From NCBI RefSeq assembly GCF_003131185.1, contig NZ_QFFU01000003.1, forward strand, positions 1-64,000: 64,000 bases of DNA, written 5' to 3'. This document shows positions 45,706 to 54,629 of this stretch, in pieces. Within the stretch, counting starts at the first letter, position 1. Every line of letters starts with the position of its first letter. A program made the position numbers and the translations under genes. The notes under the pieces are model-generated. The model searched no databases. It had not been told where the DNA came from and saw only the letters and a list, made by a program, of their open reading frames with translations. Origin of the DNA: Pseudomonas ovata (GTDB lineage Bacteria > Pseudomonadota > Gammaproteobacteria > Pseudomonadales > Pseudomonadaceae).

Positions 45706-47016
45706 ATGAGCACTGTTCAATCCGCCCACACTGTCGGCACGCCTCACGCCGTCAGCGATTCGACCCACCGCACCGTGACCTGGCGGCTGATGCCGCTGTT
45801 GCTGGTGTGCTACCTGTTCGCGCACCTGGACCGCATCAACATCGGCTTTGCCAAGATGCAGATGAGTGCCGACCTGCAGTTCAGCGACACCGTGTACGGC
45901 CTGGGCGCCGGTTTGTTCTTCGTCGCCTACGCGCTATTCGGCGTGCCGAGCAACCTGGCCCTGGACCGCGTCGGCCCACGGCGCTGGATCGCCACACTGA
46001 TGGTGGTCTGGGGCGTGATGTCCACCGGCATGTTGCTGGTCGAGACCGCCAGCGGTTTCTACACCTTGCGCTTTCTGCTCGGGGTGGCCGAAGCCGGGTT
46101 CTTCCCCGGCATCCTGGTGTACCTCAACCGATGGTACCCGGCCAGCCGCCGGGCACAGATCACCGCGCTGTTCGCCATTGCCGTGCCCATGGCCGGGGTG
46201 ATCGGCGGGCCGTTGTCCGGGATGATCCTGGAAAACCTCAACGATGCCGGCGGCCTGCGCGGCTGGCAGTGGATGTTCTTGCTCGAGGGCTCACCGGTGG
46301 TGCTGCTCGGCCTGCTGGTCTGGCGTGTCTTGCCCGAGCGCTTTGATCAAGTGAGCTGGCTGAGCCGCGAGCAGAAGCAGCGCCTGGGCGACGAACTGAA
46401 GGCGGAAGAACAACGCAAGACCATCACCTCGTTCGCCGGCATTGTGCGTGACGGGCATGTCTGGCTGCTGGTGGCGATCTACTTTGCGGTGATGCTGGCG
46501 GTCAACACCCTGGCCTTCTGGATGCCGACCCTGATCCACGGCGCCGGTATCGCCCGTGACAGCCTGGTCGGCTGGCTCAGCGCGTTGCCGTACCTGGCCG
46601 GCGTGTTCTTCATGCTCGCCTGCGGGCGTTCTTCAGACCGCCATCGCGAACGCCGCTGGCACCTGTGTGTGCCGCTGTTGATGTGCGCCGTCGGCATTGC
46701 CACCGCCGGCATCGCCCCTGGCAGCACGCTGCCAGTACTGGCCGGGCTGATCGTGGCCGGCATGGGCGCCAGCGCGGCATTGCCGATGTTCTGGCAACTG
46801 CCGCCGGCGTTCCTGTCGAGCCGCACGCAAGCGGCCGGTATCGGCCTGATCAGCTCGTTCGGCAGCATCGCCGCGTTTCTCGCGCCCTACCTGATTGGCT
46901 GGATGCGCGACACCACCCACAGCGCCAGCCTGGCCCTTTATGTGCTGGCACTGCTGATCGCCCTGGGCAGCCTGCTGGTGTTGCGCACCCCGGCCGCCAT
47001 CGTCAACCCGCAATAA
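45706..47016 (+). CDS. hpaX: 4-hydroxyphenylacetate permease HpaX
   Basis: 436 residues, 12 membrane segments, ACS family of MFS. HLDRINIGFAKMQMSADLQF and LRFLLGVAEAGFFPGILVYL match HpaX, and its place inside the hpa operon supports 4-hydroxyphenylacetate as substrate. The inner-membrane protein should import the acid with protons. Gaps to hpaF (47 bp) and hpaH (12 bp) are short. Confidence 0.88.
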   Translation: MSTVQSAHTVGTPHAVSDSTHRTVTWRLMPLLLVCYLFAHLDRINIGFAKMQMSADLQFSDTVYGLGAGLFFVAYALFGVPSNLALDRVGPRRWIATLMVVWGVMSTGMLLVETASGFYTLRFLLGVAEAGFFPGILVYLNRWYPASRRAQITALFAIAVPMAGVIGGPLSGMILENLNDAGGLRGWQWMFLLEGSPVVLLGLLVWRVLPERFDQVSWLSREQKQRLGDELKAEEQRKTITSFAGIVRDGHVWLLVAIYFAVMLAVNTLAFWMPTLIHGAGIARDSLVGWLSALPYLAGVFFMLACGRSSDRHRERRWHLCVPLLMCAVGIATAGIAPGSTLPVLAGLIVAGMGASAALPMFWQLPPAFLSSRTQAAGIGLISSFGSIAAFLAPYLIGWMRDTTHSASLALYVLALLIALGSLLVLRTPAAIVNPQ

Positions 47017-47028
47017 GGAACGTTTCCG

Positions 47029-47832
47029 ATGCTTGATAAACACCTCATCCAGCAAGCCGCCGAGCGGCTTGACCAGGCCGAACGCTCCCGCGAACAGGTC
47101 GGCCAGTTCTCGCTGCAATACCCGGACATCACCATTGAGGACGCCTACGCCATTCAGCGCGCCTGGGTACAGCGCAAGATCCAGGACGGGCGCAAGCTGG
47201 TCGGCCACAAGATCGGCCTGACCTCGCGGGCCATGCAGGTCTCTTCCAATATCACCGAGCCTGACTACGGCGCGTTACTCGACGACATGTTCTTCGACGA
47301 AGGCACCGACATTCCCTTCAATCGCTTTATCGTGCCGCGCGTGGAAGTGGAGCTGGCGTTCATCCTCGGCAAGCCGCTCAAGGGCCCGAACGTGACCGTG
47401 TTCGACGTGCTCGATGCCACCGAGTGGGTGATCCCGGCGCTGGAAATCATTGATGCGCGCATCCAGCAGGTCGACCCGCAGAGCAAAGTGACGCGCAAGG
47501 TGTTCGACACCATCTCGGACAACGCCGCCAATGCCGGCGTGGTCATGGGCGGACGGCCGGTGCGGCCCAATGACATCGACCTGCGCCGGGTGCCGGCGGT
47601 GCTGTACCGCAATGGCGTGATCGAAGAATCGGGCGTCTCGGCGGCGGTGCTCAACCACCCGGCCAAGGGCGTGGCGTGGCTGGCCAACAAGCTGGCGCCG
47701 TATGACGTGACCCTGGAAGCGGGCCAGATCATCCTGGGCGGTTCGTTCACCCGTCCGGTGGCAGCCAACCCCGGCGACACCTTCCACGTCGACTACGACC
47801 AGCTCGGCAGCATCGCTTGCCGGTTTGTCTGA
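47029..47832 (+). CDS. hpaH: 2-oxo-hept-3-ene-1,7-dioate hydratase HpaH
   Basis: 267 residues, the family length. [39 protein letters not shown] (metal-binding Glu residues), EIIDARI and [20 protein letters not shown] are typical of the MhpD/HpaH hydratases. It adds water to 2-oxo-hept-3-ene-1,7-dioate to give the aldolase substrate. The ATG has AAGGAACG upstream. Confidence 0.94.
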   Translation: MLDKHLIQQAAERLDQAERSREQVGQFSLQYPDITIEDAYAIQRAWVQRKIQDGRKLVGHKIGLTSRAMQVSSNITEPDYGALLDDMFFDEGTDIPFNRFIVPRVEVELAFILGKPLKGPNVTVFDVLDATEWVIPALEIIDARIQQVDPQSKVTRKVFDTISDNAANAGVVMGGRPVRPNDIDLRRVPAVLYRNGVIEESGVSAAVLNHPAKGVAWLANKLAPYDVTLEAGQIILGGSFTRPVAANPGDTFHVDYDQLGSIACRFV

Positions 47833-47845
47833 CCCCCCTCGATCG

Positions 47846-47954
47846 GTAGGAGCGCGCTTGCCCGCGACCGGCTGCGTAGCAGTCGTAAACTTTCAGCGTT
47901 TCGCAGATTTTTGCGAGCGCTGCGCACTCGGTCGCGGGCAGAGCGCGCTCCTAC
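47846..47954. repeat. Extended REP-like palindromic element, copy E, reverse orientation
   Basis: Same arms (GTAGGAGCGCGCTTGCCCGC...) but the interior (GTAGCAGTCGTAAACTTTCA, then GCGTTTCGCAGATTTTTGCG) is the reverse complement of copies A, C and D. It fills the hpaH-hpaI gap, 14 bases after the hpaH stop. Confidence 0.85.
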
Positions 47955-47980
47955 CGGGGTGCGCACCCAAGGAGCTGAAC

Positions 47981-48781
47981 ATGGATATGCCTATCAACAC
48001 CTTCAAGCAACGCCTGCAAACCGGCCCGGCACAGATTGGTCTGTGGCTGGGCCTGGCCGATCCGTATTGTGCGGAGCTGGCGGCCAATGCCGGTTTCGAC
48101 TGGCTGCTGATCGACGGCGAACACGCCCCCAACGACCTGCGTGGCTTGCTGGGCCAGTTGCAGAGCGTGGCGCCCTACCCGAGCCAGGCCGTCATCCGCC
48201 CGGTGATCGGCGACACTGCCTTGATCAAGCAGATCCTCGACATTGGCGCGCAGACGCTGCTGGTGCCGATGGTCGAAAGTGCAGACCAGGCCCGTGAACT
48301 GGTACGGGCCATCCACTACCCGCCCAGCGGCATTCGTGGCGTGGGCAGTGCGCTGGCGCGGGCGTCGCGCTGGAACACCATCCCCGGCTATCTGGACAAG
48401 GCCGATGAGCAGATGTGCCTGTTGGTGCAGATCGAGAACCTGCAGGGGCTGGCCAATCTGGATGCGATTCTGGCGGTAGACGGCGTGGACGGTGTGTTCA
48501 TCGGGCCTGCCGACCTGAGCGCAGCCATGGGGCACCGTGGCAACCCTGGCCACCCTGATGTGCAGGCGGCCATCGAGGACGCCATCGTACGGATCGGTAA
48601 GGCCGGCAAGGCGGCGGGCATTCTCAGCGCCGACCAGAACCTGGCGCGGCGCTATATCGAACTGGGGGCCCGGTTCGTGGCGGTTGGCGTTGATACCACG
48701 GTGCTGATGCGCGGCCTGCAGACCCTGGCCGGCGCCTTCAAGGACGCGCCGGCACCGACCAGTGGTGGCGGGGTTTATTAA
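47981..48781 (+). CDS. hpaI: 4-hydroxy-2-oxo-heptane-1,7-dioate aldolase HpaI
   Basis: 266 residues from the ATG at 47981 with AAGGAG seven bases upstream; longer in-frame starts would translate through the repeat. Class II HpcH/HpaI aldolase with all key residues: His in IDGEHAPND, Arg in VIRPVIGD, Glu in LVQIENLQG and Asp in FIGPADLS. It splits the hydratase product into pyruvate and succinate semialdehyde, ending the pathway. It is the last gene of the operon; no terminator with a clear stem follows. Confidence 0.95.
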   Translation: MDMPINTFKQRLQTGPAQIGLWLGLADPYCAELAANAGFDWLLIDGEHAPNDLRGLLGQLQSVAPYPSQAVIRPVIGDTALIKQILDIGAQTLLVPMVESADQARELVRAIHYPPSGIRGVGSALARASRWNTIPGYLDKADEQMCLLVQIENLQGLANLDAILAVDGVDGVFIGPADLSAAMGHRGNPGHPDVQAAIEDAIVRIGKAGKAAGILSADQNLARRYIELGARFVAVGVDTTVLMRGLQTLAGAFKDAPAPTSGGGVY

Positions 48782-49258
48782 GACGGGGTTGATGGTTTTT
48801 TTGAGGTCTGGGTTGCTCGGGCTTTCTGCAGGGGTCTTTCAGAAAGATTAAGCCCCTTTCCGGGCCGGGTTCCTTTCGGCGCCACTCCATCGGGCCGCGC
48901 CCAGGTCGCGAACGGTGTTGTCTGTGAGATTTGCGTAGAAGAGCAAGAGCAGGCAGAAGCAAAAGCTCTTGCTTTGCTTTTCATGCGCGATAGTACAGGC
49001 GGCACAAATCGCGACTTGTGCAGGCCGAGTGGAGGCGTTGCGCAGGGGGAAAAGGGCTAGGGTCTGTTAGCCGCTTGGGCCAGGGACGGCCCATAAGCGG
49101 CGCCCCCCGGAGCGACGCCGGAAGGAGGGGACCCCGAAGGGGCCGGAACCAGGAGCAATGGCTTTGGTTACTTTGGCCGTAACCAAAGTGACCCGACCCG
49201 GAGAGGGTCGGAATCTATCTCACAGATCACCACAAAATCTCTAAACACCCATACCCCC
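48782..49258. repeat. Non-coding structured intergenic repeat region
   Basis: 477 bp between convergent hpaI and emrB with no believable gene. It contains several hairpins: GCCGCTT-GGGCC...GGCCC-AAGCGGC at 49070-49101; a compact G/C-rich stem around 49120-49145; and a perfect 10-bp stem CTTTGGTTAC/GTAACCAAAG at 49162-49188. The GACCCGGAGAGGGTC stretch follows. Its make-up resembles a family of intergenic repeats that I recall in several Pseudomonas genomes, often mis-annotated as short proteins; that recollection needs a search. Confidence 0.55.
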
Positions 49259-50797
49259 TCAATGCCCTCCCCCCGCCGCCGGTCCGGCCTTGGCCGCGAA
49301 CGGGGGCCTGGCCAGCCACACCAGCAGGATCAACCCCATGAACCCCCAGGCCAGCAAGTAGAAATAATCCACCGTCGACATCATGTAGGCCTGGCTGTTG
49401 AGGGTCTGTTCAAGCCGCGCATACGCCTGCGGACCGGCGCCGCCCAGTGTGTCCAGGGTCTGGCGGGTCACCGGGTCATACGTGCTGATGTGCTCGCTCA
49501 GGTAAGCATGGTGCTGGTCGGCACGACGGATCCAGATCCAGGTGGTCAGCGACGCGGCAAAGCTGCCGCCCAGGGTTCGCAGGAAGGTCGCCAGTCCCGA
49601 GCCATCGGCAATCTGGTGCGGCGGCAAGTCCGACAACAGAATGGTCAGGGTCGGCATGAAGAACAGCGCCACGCCAATGCCCATGAACATCTGCACCAGC
49701 GCGATATGGGTAAAGTCCACCTCGTTAGTGAACCCCGAGCGCATGAAGCACGACAGCCCCATGGCCAGAAATGCCAGGCCCGCCAGCAGGCGCAGGTCGA
49801 AGCGGTGTGCGTACTTGCCCACGAACGGCGACATCAATACCGGCAGGATACCGATCGGCGCTACTGCCAGCCCCGCCCAGGTCGCGGTGTAGCCCATCTG
49901 TGTCTGCAACCATTGCGGCAGAATCAGGTTGATGCCGAAGAACCCCGAATAACCGCACACCAGAACGATGGTGCCAACGCGAAAATTGCGATAGGCGAAC
50001 AGACGCAGGTTGACGATAGGATGACGGTCGGTCATTTCCCAGATCACGAACGCCGCCAGCGCCACCACCGAAATCAACGTGCCGATGACAATGAAACCCG
50101 ACTCGAACCAGTCCATGTCATTGCCCTTGTCGAGCACCACCTGCAAGGCACCCACGCCGATGATCAGGGTCAACAGGCCGATGTAGTCCATCGGCTGGCG
50201 ACTGGTGTTGACCGGTCGCTTGGCCATCTGGGTCTTGACCACGAACGCAGCAAACAGGCCGATAGGTATATTGATGAAGAAGATCCACGGCCAGCTGTAA
50301 CTGTCGGTGATCCAGCCGCCTAGAATGGGACCGGCAATCGGCGCCACCACCGTGACCATGGCCAGCAACGCCAGTGCCATCCCCCGTTTGGCCGGTGGAT
50401 AGATGGCGATCAGCAGGGTCTGGCTCATGGGGTACAGGGGGCCGGCAACCACGCCTTGCAGCACCCGAAAGCCCACCAGCTCGGGCATGGACTGGGAAAT
50501 GCCGCACAGGAACGAGGCCAGCACGAACAGCAGCGTGGCCCAGAGGAACAGCTTGACCTCGCCAAAACGCCGGCTCAGCCAGCCGGTCAGGGGCAAGGCG
50601 ATGGCGTTGCTGACGGCGAACGAGGTGATCACCCAGGTGCCCTGCTCGGAACTGACCCCCAGGTTGCCGGAAATGGTCGGCAGCGCCACGTTGGCGATGG
50701 TGGTGTCGAGCACTTGCATGAAGGTCGCCAGCGACAGGCCGATGGTGCACATCAGCAGGCTGGGTGGCGTGAATGAAGCGGGTGCGTTCTGACTCAT
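49259..50797 (-). CDS. emrB: DHA2-family multidrug efflux transporter EmrB
   Basis: 512 residues, 14 membrane segments. LSLATFMQVLDTTIANVALP and the motif C region LLAMVTVVAPIAGPILGGW are diagnostic for the EmrB/QacA (DHA2) family. With EmrA and an outer-membrane channel it would expel hydrophobic drugs or aromatic acids using the proton gradient. It is the last gene of emrR-emrA-emrB, 75 bp after emrA. No TolC-like gene is in the window. Confidence 0.92.
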   Translation of the reverse strand: MSQNAPASFTPPSLLMCTIGLSLATFMQVLDTTIANVALPTISGNLGVSSEQGTWVITSFAVSNAIALPLTGWLSRRFGEVKLFLWATLLFVLASFLCGISQSMPELVGFRVLQGVVAGPLYPMSQTLLIAIYPPAKRGMALALLAMVTVVAPIAGPILGGWITDSYSWPWIFFINIPIGLFAAFVVKTQMAKRPVNTSRQPMDYIGLLTLIIGVGALQVVLDKGNDMDWFESGFIVIGTLISVVALAAFVIWEMTDRHPIVNLRLFAYRNFRVGTIVLVCGYSGFFGINLILPQWLQTQMGYTATWAGLAVAPIGILPVLMSPFVGKYAHRFDLRLLAGLAFLAMGLSCFMRSGFTNEVDFTHIALVQMFMGIGVALFFMPTLTILLSDLPPHQIADGSGLATFLRTLGGSFAASLTTWIWIRRADQHHAYLSEHISTYDPVTRQTLDTLGGAGPQAYARLEQTLNSQAYMMSTVDYFYLLAWGFMGLILLVWLARPPFAAKAGPAAGGGH

Positions 50798-50872
50798 CGC
50801 AAATCCCTGGATACCGGAAGAGACGCCCGGGCACGCGCACAGTGTCGGCGCCCTGGCAGAACAGCAGGTTGA

Positions 50873-52078
50873 TCAGCGCTGTGCGGTGGCCTTGCTGCCG
50901 GCGGCGCTGTTTTCATGGATCAGGCGTGCGATCAGTGCGTCAGCCTCAGCCAGTTGCTCGTCATACACCGAGGTGCTGAAGCTCGCCTGCCTGGGCGGCT
51001 GCTGGGCCAGCACCGGGCCGCTCTGGTCATGCAGGTCGACCTCCACGGTGGTCGACAGGCCAATGCGCAACGGGTGATCGGCCAGTTCGTCGCGGTTGAT
51101 GTGGATACGCACCGGCACACGCTGGACGATCTTGATCCAGTTGCCGGTGGCGTTCTGCGCCGGCAGCAAAGCAAAGGCACTGCCGGTACCGGCGCCCAGG
51201 CTGTCGATGGTGCCGTGGTAGGTCACGTCGCTGCCGTACAGGTCGGCGTGCACTTCGACCGGCTGGCCGATGCGCATCTTGCCCAGTTGGGTTTCCTTGA
51301 AATTGGCATCGATCCACAGCTGGTCCAGCGGAATCACGGCCATGGTCGCAACACCCGGCTGCACCCGCTGGCCCAGTTGCACATTGCGCTTGGCCACGTA
51401 GCCGGTCACCGGCGCCACCAGTGTGGTGCGGGCATTGGCCAGCCAGGCCTGACGCAATTGCGCGGCGGCAGCCTTGACGTCGGGGTGCGAGGAAACCTGT
51501 GTGTCGTCCACCAGCGCCACGCTGCTGGCCAGTTGCTGCTGGACATTGCTCAGGGCGCTCTGCGCGCTGACCAGGTCATCCTTGGCATGCGACAGCTCTT
51601 CCTGCGAGATCGCCCCGCTGGCGGCCAGGTTGCGCCGCCGGGTGTAATTGTCCTGGGCTTTTTGCACCGCCGCGCGCTGGGCCGCCAGTTGCGCTTTCAT
51701 GCCGTCGACATTGCTGTACAGGCCGCGCACCTGGCGCACCACCTTGCCCAGGTTGGCCTCGGCACTTTGCAGACCGACAGCGGCATCGCTGGGGTCGAAC
51801 CTGAGCAGCACCTGACCTTCGCGTACCAGGTCGCCATCGTCGGCGCCGATGCTGATCACCGTGCCGGTGGTCAGCGGCGTGATTTCCACCACGTTGCCGC
51901 TTACATAGGCATCGTCGGTGCTTTCGCCCCAACGGCCATACAGCTCATGCCAGGCCCAGAAACCCAGGCCACCGGCAATCACCAGCAACAACAGGCCGAG
52001 CAGGAGCACCTTGCGTTTGCCGGAGCCCTGTTCCCTGGCGGGGCTGGCGGATGAAGAATCGGGAGCATCAGTGGCCAT
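50873..52078 (-). CDS. emrA: Membrane fusion protein EmrA
   Basis: 401 residues from MATDAPDSSSASP with AAGGTAA upstream; a start 75 bases earlier gives a non-family leader. One N-terminal membrane anchor (KVLLLGLLLLVIAGGLGFWA) is followed by STDDAYVSGNVVEITPLTTG, a long coiled-coil hairpin (about 110-200) and the lipoyl-like segment APVTGYVAKRNVQLGQRVQP. It is a periplasmic adaptor linking EmrB to an outer-membrane channel. Confidence 0.93.
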   Translation of the reverse strand: MATDAPDSSSASPAREQGSGKRKVLLLGLLLLVIAGGLGFWAWHELYGRWGESTDDAYVSGNVVEITPLTTGTVISIGADDGDLVREGQVLLRFDPSDAAVGLQSAEANLGKVVRQVRGLYSNVDGMKAQLAAQRAAVQKAQDNYTRRRNLAASGAISQEELSHAKDDLVSAQSALSNVQQQLASSVALVDDTQVSSHPDVKAAAAQLRQAWLANARTTLVAPVTGYVAKRNVQLGQRVQPGVATMAVIPLDQLWIDANFKETQLGKMRIGQPVEVHADLYGSDVTYHGTIDSLGAGTGSAFALLPAQNATGNWIKIVQRVPVRIHINRDELADHPLRIGLSTTVEVDLHDQSGPVLAQQPPRQASFSTSVYDEQLAEADALIARLIHENSAAGSKATAQR

Positions 52079-52171
52079 GGCGATTACCTTGTAGTCTGCA
52101 AAACGGTTGGAACCCGGGAGCCCGGCATCGTCGGCAAAGCCGCTGCCAGGCACATGACGTGGCGATTCACC

Positions 52172-52669
52172 TCACGGCTTTTCATGGGCACCGGCGGATC
52201 TGAAACTCAGACGCGTCAGGGTGAGGTGGTCATCGGCAGCCACCAGCAGCTTGGTCAGGATGCGCTGCAGGGTTTCGATCTCTTCCTTGTCCAGCGCGGC
52301 GAACGTGTCGTTCATGGCATCGGCGCCAATGCTCGGCAGCAAGTCGGCGATGGCCTGACCCTTTGCGGTCAGCACCACCTTGACCTGACGCCGGTCGGCA
52401 GCCGAACGGCTGCGCACCACCAGGCCCTTGTGTTCGAGGCGATCGAGCATGCGCGTCATCGAACCACTGTCCAGCGACAGGTGCCGGCACAGCTCGACCG
52501 GGGTGTCGGAGGAGAACTGGGCAATGACGATCAGCACCTTGAACTGGGCAAAGGTCAGGTCGTGTGGCTCCAGGTATTTGTCCAGCATGCGGTCCTTGAG
52601 CGCATTGGTACGCCCCACCAACAGGCCGATCAGGCTGGAGTCGAAGTTGTCCGCCGAAAAATGTTTCAA
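52172..52669 (-). CDS. emrR: MarR-family repressor of emrAB
   Basis: 165 residues when started at TTG 52669 (LKHFSADNFDSSLIGLLVGR). A longer form from an ATG at 52735 is rejected because that codon lies within the -35 box of the promoter. Winged helix: LTFAQFKVLIVIAQFSSDTP, CRHLSLDSGSMTRMLDRLEH and wing RSRSAADRRQVKVVLTAKGQ. It should repress itself and emrAB and respond to an efflux substrate such as a phenolic acid. emrA follows after 93 bp. Confidence 0.87.
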   Translation of the reverse strand: MKHFSADNFDSSLIGLLVGRTNALKDRMLDKYLEPHDLTFAQFKVLIVIAQFSSDTPVELCRHLSLDSGSMTRMLDRLEHKGLVVRSRSAADRRQVKVVLTAKGQAIADLLPSIGADAMNDTFAALDKEEIETLQRILTKLLVAADDHLTLTRLSFRSAGAHEKP

Positions 52670-52685
52670 GAATTCACCAGAAAAG

Positions 52686-52735
52686 CTGCTTAGGCAGTTA
52701 TTGCAAAATATTACTGCCTGGGCAGCCAATGTCAA
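52686..52735 (-). promoter_or_regulatory. emrR promoter with two operator palindromes
   Basis: On the minus strand TTGACA (plus 52730-52735), a 16-base spacer and TAATAT (plus 52708-52713) make a near-consensus sigma70 promoter. Two copies of CTGCYTRGGCAG occur, at 52714-52725 inside the spacer and 52686-52697 just around the start of transcription, 28 bp centre to centre. This is the expected arrangement for MarR autorepression. Confidence 0.75.
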
Positions 52736-52767
52736 AGCCTTCGTTAGCTTGCTTATTAATTACCCAT

Positions 52768-52799
52768 AAAAAAACGACCGGTGGCGAGCCGGTCGTTTT
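52768..52799 (-). terminator. Rho-independent terminator after miaE
   Basis: Minus-strand stem AAAACGACCGG/CCGGTCGTTTT, 11 bp, with a 7-base loop and T-run. It lies about 20 bases after the miaE stop and isolates emrR from it. Confidence 0.9.
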
Positions 52800-52820
52800 C
52801 GAGGGTGCTGCCCGTGTCGA

Positions 52821-53432
52821 TTACGCCGCGATCGGCACGCCGCTGTGGAAGCGAAAATCTTCATCGGGACTTTCGATCAGCTCGCGCTCGGCCAGGCGGA
52901 TCTCTTCGATCTTGGCGTCGACGTCAGCCTTTTCGCCATAGGCATAGGCCAGCTTGAGGTAGTCCTGGAAATGCCGGGACTCGGACTTGAGCAGGCTGGC
53001 GTAGAACTTCGACAGCTCTTCATCCAGGTGCGGCACCAGGGCGGCGAAGCGCTCACACGAGCGCGCCTCGACGATGGCGCCGACGATCAGCGCGTCGGTC
53101 AGCCGGTACGGGTTGTGGTTGCGCACATGTTTGCGCAATGCCCCGGCGTAGCGCGCCGAGCTGATATTGGCCATGGGGATCTGGCGCTTGCGGATCAGGC
53201 TGATGACCTGCTCGAAGTGACGCAACTCTTCACGCGCCAGGCGCGACATCTTGGCCTGCAGGTCAAACTTGTCGTTGTACTGGAACATGAACTGAAACGC
53301 CGCGCCGGCCGCTTTCTTCTCGTTGTTGGCGTGGTCGATCAGCAAAATATCCAGGTTGCGCAGCGCCGCCTGCACCCAGGCATCGGGGGTGCGGCACAGC
53401 AGAAAGGCTTCGATTTCAGGGATCGGGTACAT
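52821..53432 (-). CDS. miaE: tRNA-(ms2io6A) hydroxylase MiaE
   Basis: 203 residues from MYPIPEIEAFLLCRTPDAWV. Di-iron four-helix bundle with ferritin-like ligand pairs: Glu in IDHANNEKKAAG, EELRHFEQV, VEARSCERF and ESRHFQDYL (two ExxH motifs). The enzyme hydroxylates the isopentenyl side chain of ms2i6A37 in tRNA to ms2io6A37, using oxygen. The family is characteristic of Salmonella and Pseudomonas. An in-frame start eight codons earlier is possible but less conserved. Confidence 0.93.
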   Translation of the reverse strand: MYPIPEIEAFLLCRTPDAWVQAALRNLDILLIDHANNEKKAAGAAFQFMFQYNDKFDLQAKMSRLAREELRHFEQVISLIRKRQIPMANISSARYAGALRKHVRNHNPYRLTDALIVGAIVEARSCERFAALVPHLDEELSKFYASLLKSESRHFQDYLKLAYAYGEKADVDAKIEEIRLAERELIESPDEDFRFHSGVPIAA

Positions 53433-53576
53433 AGGCTCACGAGGACGGCTGGGCAAAGCGGTGCATTATACGAGCCATAGGCGCCACTCGCGATACAAAA
53501 ACTCACGCCTGCCGCGCAGGACCAATGCCCGTCAGTCAAGCCGGTTTTCACCCGTTTTTACGCCTGACACTCAACA

Positions 53577-53669
53577 GTGGGAGGCAGCAACTGCTGGCAA
53601 TGGCTATGAGAAAGGCGCACCAGGTGTGTGGGCCTTGCTGGCGTCATCGCCGGCAGAGCCGCCTCCCAC
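53577..53669. repeat. REP-like inverted repeat upstream of miaE
   Basis: Terminal arms GTGGGAGGC and GCCTCCCAC are perfect 9-bp complements at the ends of a 93-bp segment, with further partial pairing of CTGCTGGC and GCCGGCAG inside. It resembles the second common REP type of Pseudomonas and lies in the gap between the miaE start and the end of the DUF1289 gene. Confidence 0.65.
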
Positions 53670-53746
53670 AGGATTGATGTTGTTCTGGATCTCGTGCCTG
53701 ACATCAGACTGTGGATCACCGGATTCGCCGGCATCACCCTTTACGC

Positions 53747-54262
53747 CTATGGCGTGGTGCGATCAAACGCATCGCGCAAAAAGGCCGGGGCGATGTAGCG
53801 GTCATAATGCGCATCGGACAGCAGGAAGAATTCCCGGTCGATGGCGTCGCGCAAATCCGGCAGCGCCCAGTCGCGAAACTCGGGCAACAGCACAAAGCCA
53901 TAGGCCTCGACCTGATTGATCACCCGTGCGCCACGGGCAATCAACTGGTAGGCCCAGCAGTATTCGGACTGGTGCGCCACAAAACGGATCTTGCGCATCG
54001 TCAGTTGCCCGCGCAGTTTTTCCACATCGAAGATTTCGACCTTGGCGGTCATGACCTGCACCAGCAACTGTTCGAGGCGCAGCCACACGGCGCGCTTTTC
54101 GTCTTCGTTGTAGGCGTTCCAGTTGACGATTTCGTGGTGGAAACGCTTGCAACCACGGCACACCCGGTCGCCAAAGACGGTGGAGCAAAGGCCTATGCAA
54201 GGCGTCTTGATGATCTGATCAGGCATGAAGGGCGGGCAGCGGCTGGTGGAACGAGGCGTCAT
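53747..54262 (-). CDS. DUF1289-domain protein
   Basis: 171 residues if started at the ATG at 54262, which has AAAGGGC upstream; a shorter start at 54226 (MPDQIIKTPC) lacks a ribosome-binding site. The DUF1289 motif PCIGLCSTVFGDRVCRGCKR has four conserved cysteines that may bind metal. The C-terminal 100 residues (MRKIRFVAHQSEYCWAYQLI, then RVINQVEAYGFVLLPEFRDW) are an extension not found in short DUF1289 proteins. Function unknown. It is divergent from acnB. Confidence 0.78.
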   Translation of the reverse strand: MTPRSTSRCPPFMPDQIIKTPCIGLCSTVFGDRVCRGCKRFHHEIVNWNAYNEDEKRAVWLRLEQLLVQVMTAKVEIFDVEKLRGQLTMRKIRFVAHQSEYCWAYQLIARGARVINQVEAYGFVLLPEFRDWALPDLRDAIDREFFLLSDAHYDRYIAPAFLRDAFDRTTP

Positions 54263-54311
54263 GTTAGCCCTTTGTCTAACCAGGGTCACCCCTGAACATG
54301 TAGGGGCTAAC

Positions 54312-54340
54312 TTACCTTTGTTGAAGTTTTCCCGTAGAAT
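54312..54340 (+). promoter_or_regulatory. Possible acnB promoter
   Basis: TTACCT (54312-54317), a 17-base spacer and TAGAAT (54335-54340). The -10 matches five of six consensus bases, the -35 three of six. Transcription from here would include the inverted repeat at 54373-54511 in a leader of about 280 bases. Confidence 0.4.
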
Positions 54341-54372
54341 CACCGGGCCTTATAAGGCGCCAATGTCCGTCG

Positions 54373-54511
54373 GAAGCTGTTTTCAAAGCGTCACGAGCAC
54401 AGTCAAGTTATCCCGCCGTCCGGTGTCGACCCGGCCATTCCCTCATCACGAATGGCCGACCGACTGTCCCACCCAGCCGTTCAGCAGGCGTAAAACTTTG
54501 AAAACAGCTTC
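54373..54511 (+). promoter_or_regulatory. Nested inverted repeat in the acnB leader
   Basis: GAAGCTGTTTTCAAAG (54373-54388) and its exact complement (54496-54511) form a 16-bp long-range stem. Inside, GGCCATTC (54433-54440) and GAATGGCC (54450-54457) form a perfect 8-bp hairpin with adjoining GTCG/CGAC pairing. The element ends about 118 bases before the acnB start codon. It could be a structured mRNA leader or a remnant of a small mobile element. Confidence 0.6.
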
Positions 54512-54629
54512 GTAAGATAAGGTCGTTACCTTGGTCAGCATGCTCGAAAAGCATCCACACACAGGGTACGACATTTATCTGGATGAGCGTCCCGGACACC
54601 CTTTTGGGACCACTGATGAGGGTAATACT

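Noticed and set aside
48738..48962. Short minus-strand frame after hpaI as a gene
   Set aside because: The frame is basic and Pro-rich, has no ribosome-binding site and lies in the structured intergenic repeat region.
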